This document shows positions 62,695-64,000 of a DNA stretch of 64,000 bases, in pieces (position 1 is the stretch's first letter; every line of letters starts with the position of its first letter). The stretch is from contig JARVKI010000010.1 in the NCBI GenBank assembly GCA_036674765.1, forward strand, positions 372,001-436,000. Reading direction: 5' to 3'. The notes under the pieces were generated by a model, which worked only from the letters and a program-made list of their open reading frames with translations, was not told the DNA's origin and ran no database searches. This DNA is from Seiridium cupressi. Taxonomy: Eukaryota > Ascomycota > Sordariomycetes > Amphisphaeriales > Sporocadaceae. The translations under genes and the position numbers were made by a program.

Positions 62695-62900
62695 ATACCG
62701 TAGTTACATAGAGCACCCACTAAGATCACAGGCTCAAGGCAGACTGGAAGTAACGAGAGATGAATAATGCATAAGCATCTTTTCAAGAAGCTGTTAAGTA
62801 GGCCTAAACGATGAATGACAAGACAAGTTGTAGCCAGTATTTCCTTTCGTCCTGTAGTCAAACTGACATCTCCCAATACGTCCAGCCTGTTGTCAAGACA

Positions 62901-63327
62901 TCAGATATTGATATCAACACCATAATCGTGACAAGTGTCGCGGGCCCATTGCTTCGTGATATCCCTGTGAGCGCCAAGTCAGCCAGAAAGCCACCAGGCG
63001 ATACCTCCCGTACTTACTTGTCCTCCTGACTGCACGTGCTGTGGTTGTCAACGCAGTCTTTTGCAGTGTAAATGTACTTCTCATCACTAACCAACACCGT
63101 CAGCAGATATGCATATTGACTAGACACTATCCATTCGAGAGTGTTTAAGTTGTTATCACAGTAGTGTGCACATACCTGCAGAGGCAATGGTAATCACTCC
63201 AACCATTGCACGACGTGGAGGCGGTGTTGCTCACGAAACACTCGACAGCGCACGACGGAGGCGGAGCGGGGGTAGAGTCGGCAAAAGCGAAAGCAGCAAA
63301 TGCCAGTACTGTGGCTCCGTATTTCAT
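62901..63327 (-). CDS. small secreted CFEM-domain protein
   Basis: Three exons on the minus strand, 63327-63176, 63086-63018 and 62964-62901, together 94 residues; both introns (89 and 53 bp) are GT-AG and in phase. A signal peptide of about 16 residues (MKYGATVLAFAAFAFA) is followed by eight cysteines in CFEM order: PSC, VEC, TSC, YHC-L-C, KDC, STC and DTC. CFEM proteins are fungal extracellular proteins; some bind heme iron, others act in the cell wall or as effectors. No GPI signal is seen after the domain, so it is expected to be released. The heme-type aspartate of the Csa2 subgroup cannot be assigned with confidence (CNGWSDYHCLC). Confidence 0.83.
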
Positions 63328-63440
63328 GACGATCTGTATAGTTTGTTTTGCTTTTTAGAAGTCCTCAATTCAACGAAAGGTCTTAATTTCCAATATAGCA
63401 TAAGATTCGTGCTCGATTATTGTCGATCGATATGAGCTGG

Positions 63441-63447
63441 ATATATA
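63441..63447 (-). promoter_or_regulatory. TATA-like box of the CFEM gene
   Basis: TATATAT on the minus strand about 115 bp before the CFEM start codon. Confidence 0.35.
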
Positions 63448-64000
63448 TGGTTTAATATCAACCCCCGTGCTCCTTGTCCTGGCCGCGTATGATACGTGCC
63501 ATCCATTACATGGCTGTCAAAGGAAATCTGGCTTGCCTACCGTCTCACGTATGTGGTGTCTAGTGTTTGCAGCTTTGATCATGAACAATTCACAAGACCT
63601 GCACAAATTCAAGACTTAGGCGGAGTTTGTGTTCAATTGCGCTTATCGAACCCAGCAATTCCCTCTAGAGATGGGCTAATACATGAGTTCTACAAATAGT
63701 GTACATATGGAATGCTATCACCAGCTCTGCTTAGATGATACAGCCACGTGTGATTCGTGTAAGTGGTACCCTATTAAACGAAAAGTCATCCCGTACTTTC
63801 TTGTACTTGGACTAGAAGCGTGACTCTCCCTCATCGAGTAGGTGACAGCGTGTACGCGTTCGGCAAATAGCTCATGGTAGCGCTTCGCTCACTAGTAGCT
63901 CCGTGAGATGATACTAGCACAATAAAAAAACAGAATGCGCATCTTGCCGCGAGCTCAGAATACAGATTCCAAGACACAATGACTCACCCCACCCAAATAA
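63448..64000. other. terminal spacer
   Basis: No gene recognised. Upstream region of the CFEM gene and the window edge. Confidence 0.45.

Overview
The window is chromosomal DNA of a filamentous ascomycete (Pezizomycotina). Genes carry short GT-AG introns of about 50-160 bp with CTAAC/CTAAT-like branch sites, and spacers are long. The family mix is typical of these moulds: WSC, CFEM, HET-domain, AA9 LPMO, fungal-type KatG, Sro7/Lgl and a ZNFX1-like helicase. The sequence alone does not give a genus. No rRNA, tRNA, CRISPR array or intact transposon was seen.

Layout: 1.4-4.3 kb is a large Pro/Gln-rich, probably nuclear protein (+). 5.2-6.5 kb is a secreted four-WSC protein (-). 6.5-9.5 kb is gene-poor. 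From 9.5 to 28.5 kb lies an accessory, mostly metabolic island: Baeyer-Villiger monooxygenase, a small Cys-rich surface protein, a propeller-like protein, a broken O-methyltransferase, an ACC-synthase-like aminotransferase, a class III CoA-transferase with a defective splice junction, a broken HET-domain gene, a possible transcription-factor relic, an alpha/beta-hydrolase and an isochorismatase-type hydrolase. 28.9-30.1 kb is an AA9 LPMO. 33.1-34.7 kb is glutamine synthetase in seven exons. 34.7-43.3 kb has no intact gene and is full of short, decayed tandem repeats and a pyrimidine tract. 43.4-51.1 kb holds two large conserved genes, a ZNFX1/Hrr1-type helicase and Sro7/Lgl. 51.8-60.5 kb holds a small coiled-coil gene, an NmrA-like reductase-fold protein with a GC-AG intron, catalase-peroxidase, and a protein built of two NTF2-like domains. 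62-63.3 kb holds a poorly resolved coiled-coil gene candidate and a small CFEM protein.

How the genes fit together: the oxidoreductase, aminotransferase, methyltransferase, acyl/CoA and hydrolase genes at 9.5-28.5 kb look like tailoring or catabolic enzymes without a PKS/NRPS/terpene backbone in view. Three members of the 15.6-24.2 kb part carry independent lesions while more than 12 kb of coding sequence in housekeeping genes of the same window reads cleanly, so this island appears to be decaying. Exon boundaries below were derived by hand from splice signals and reading-frame continuity.
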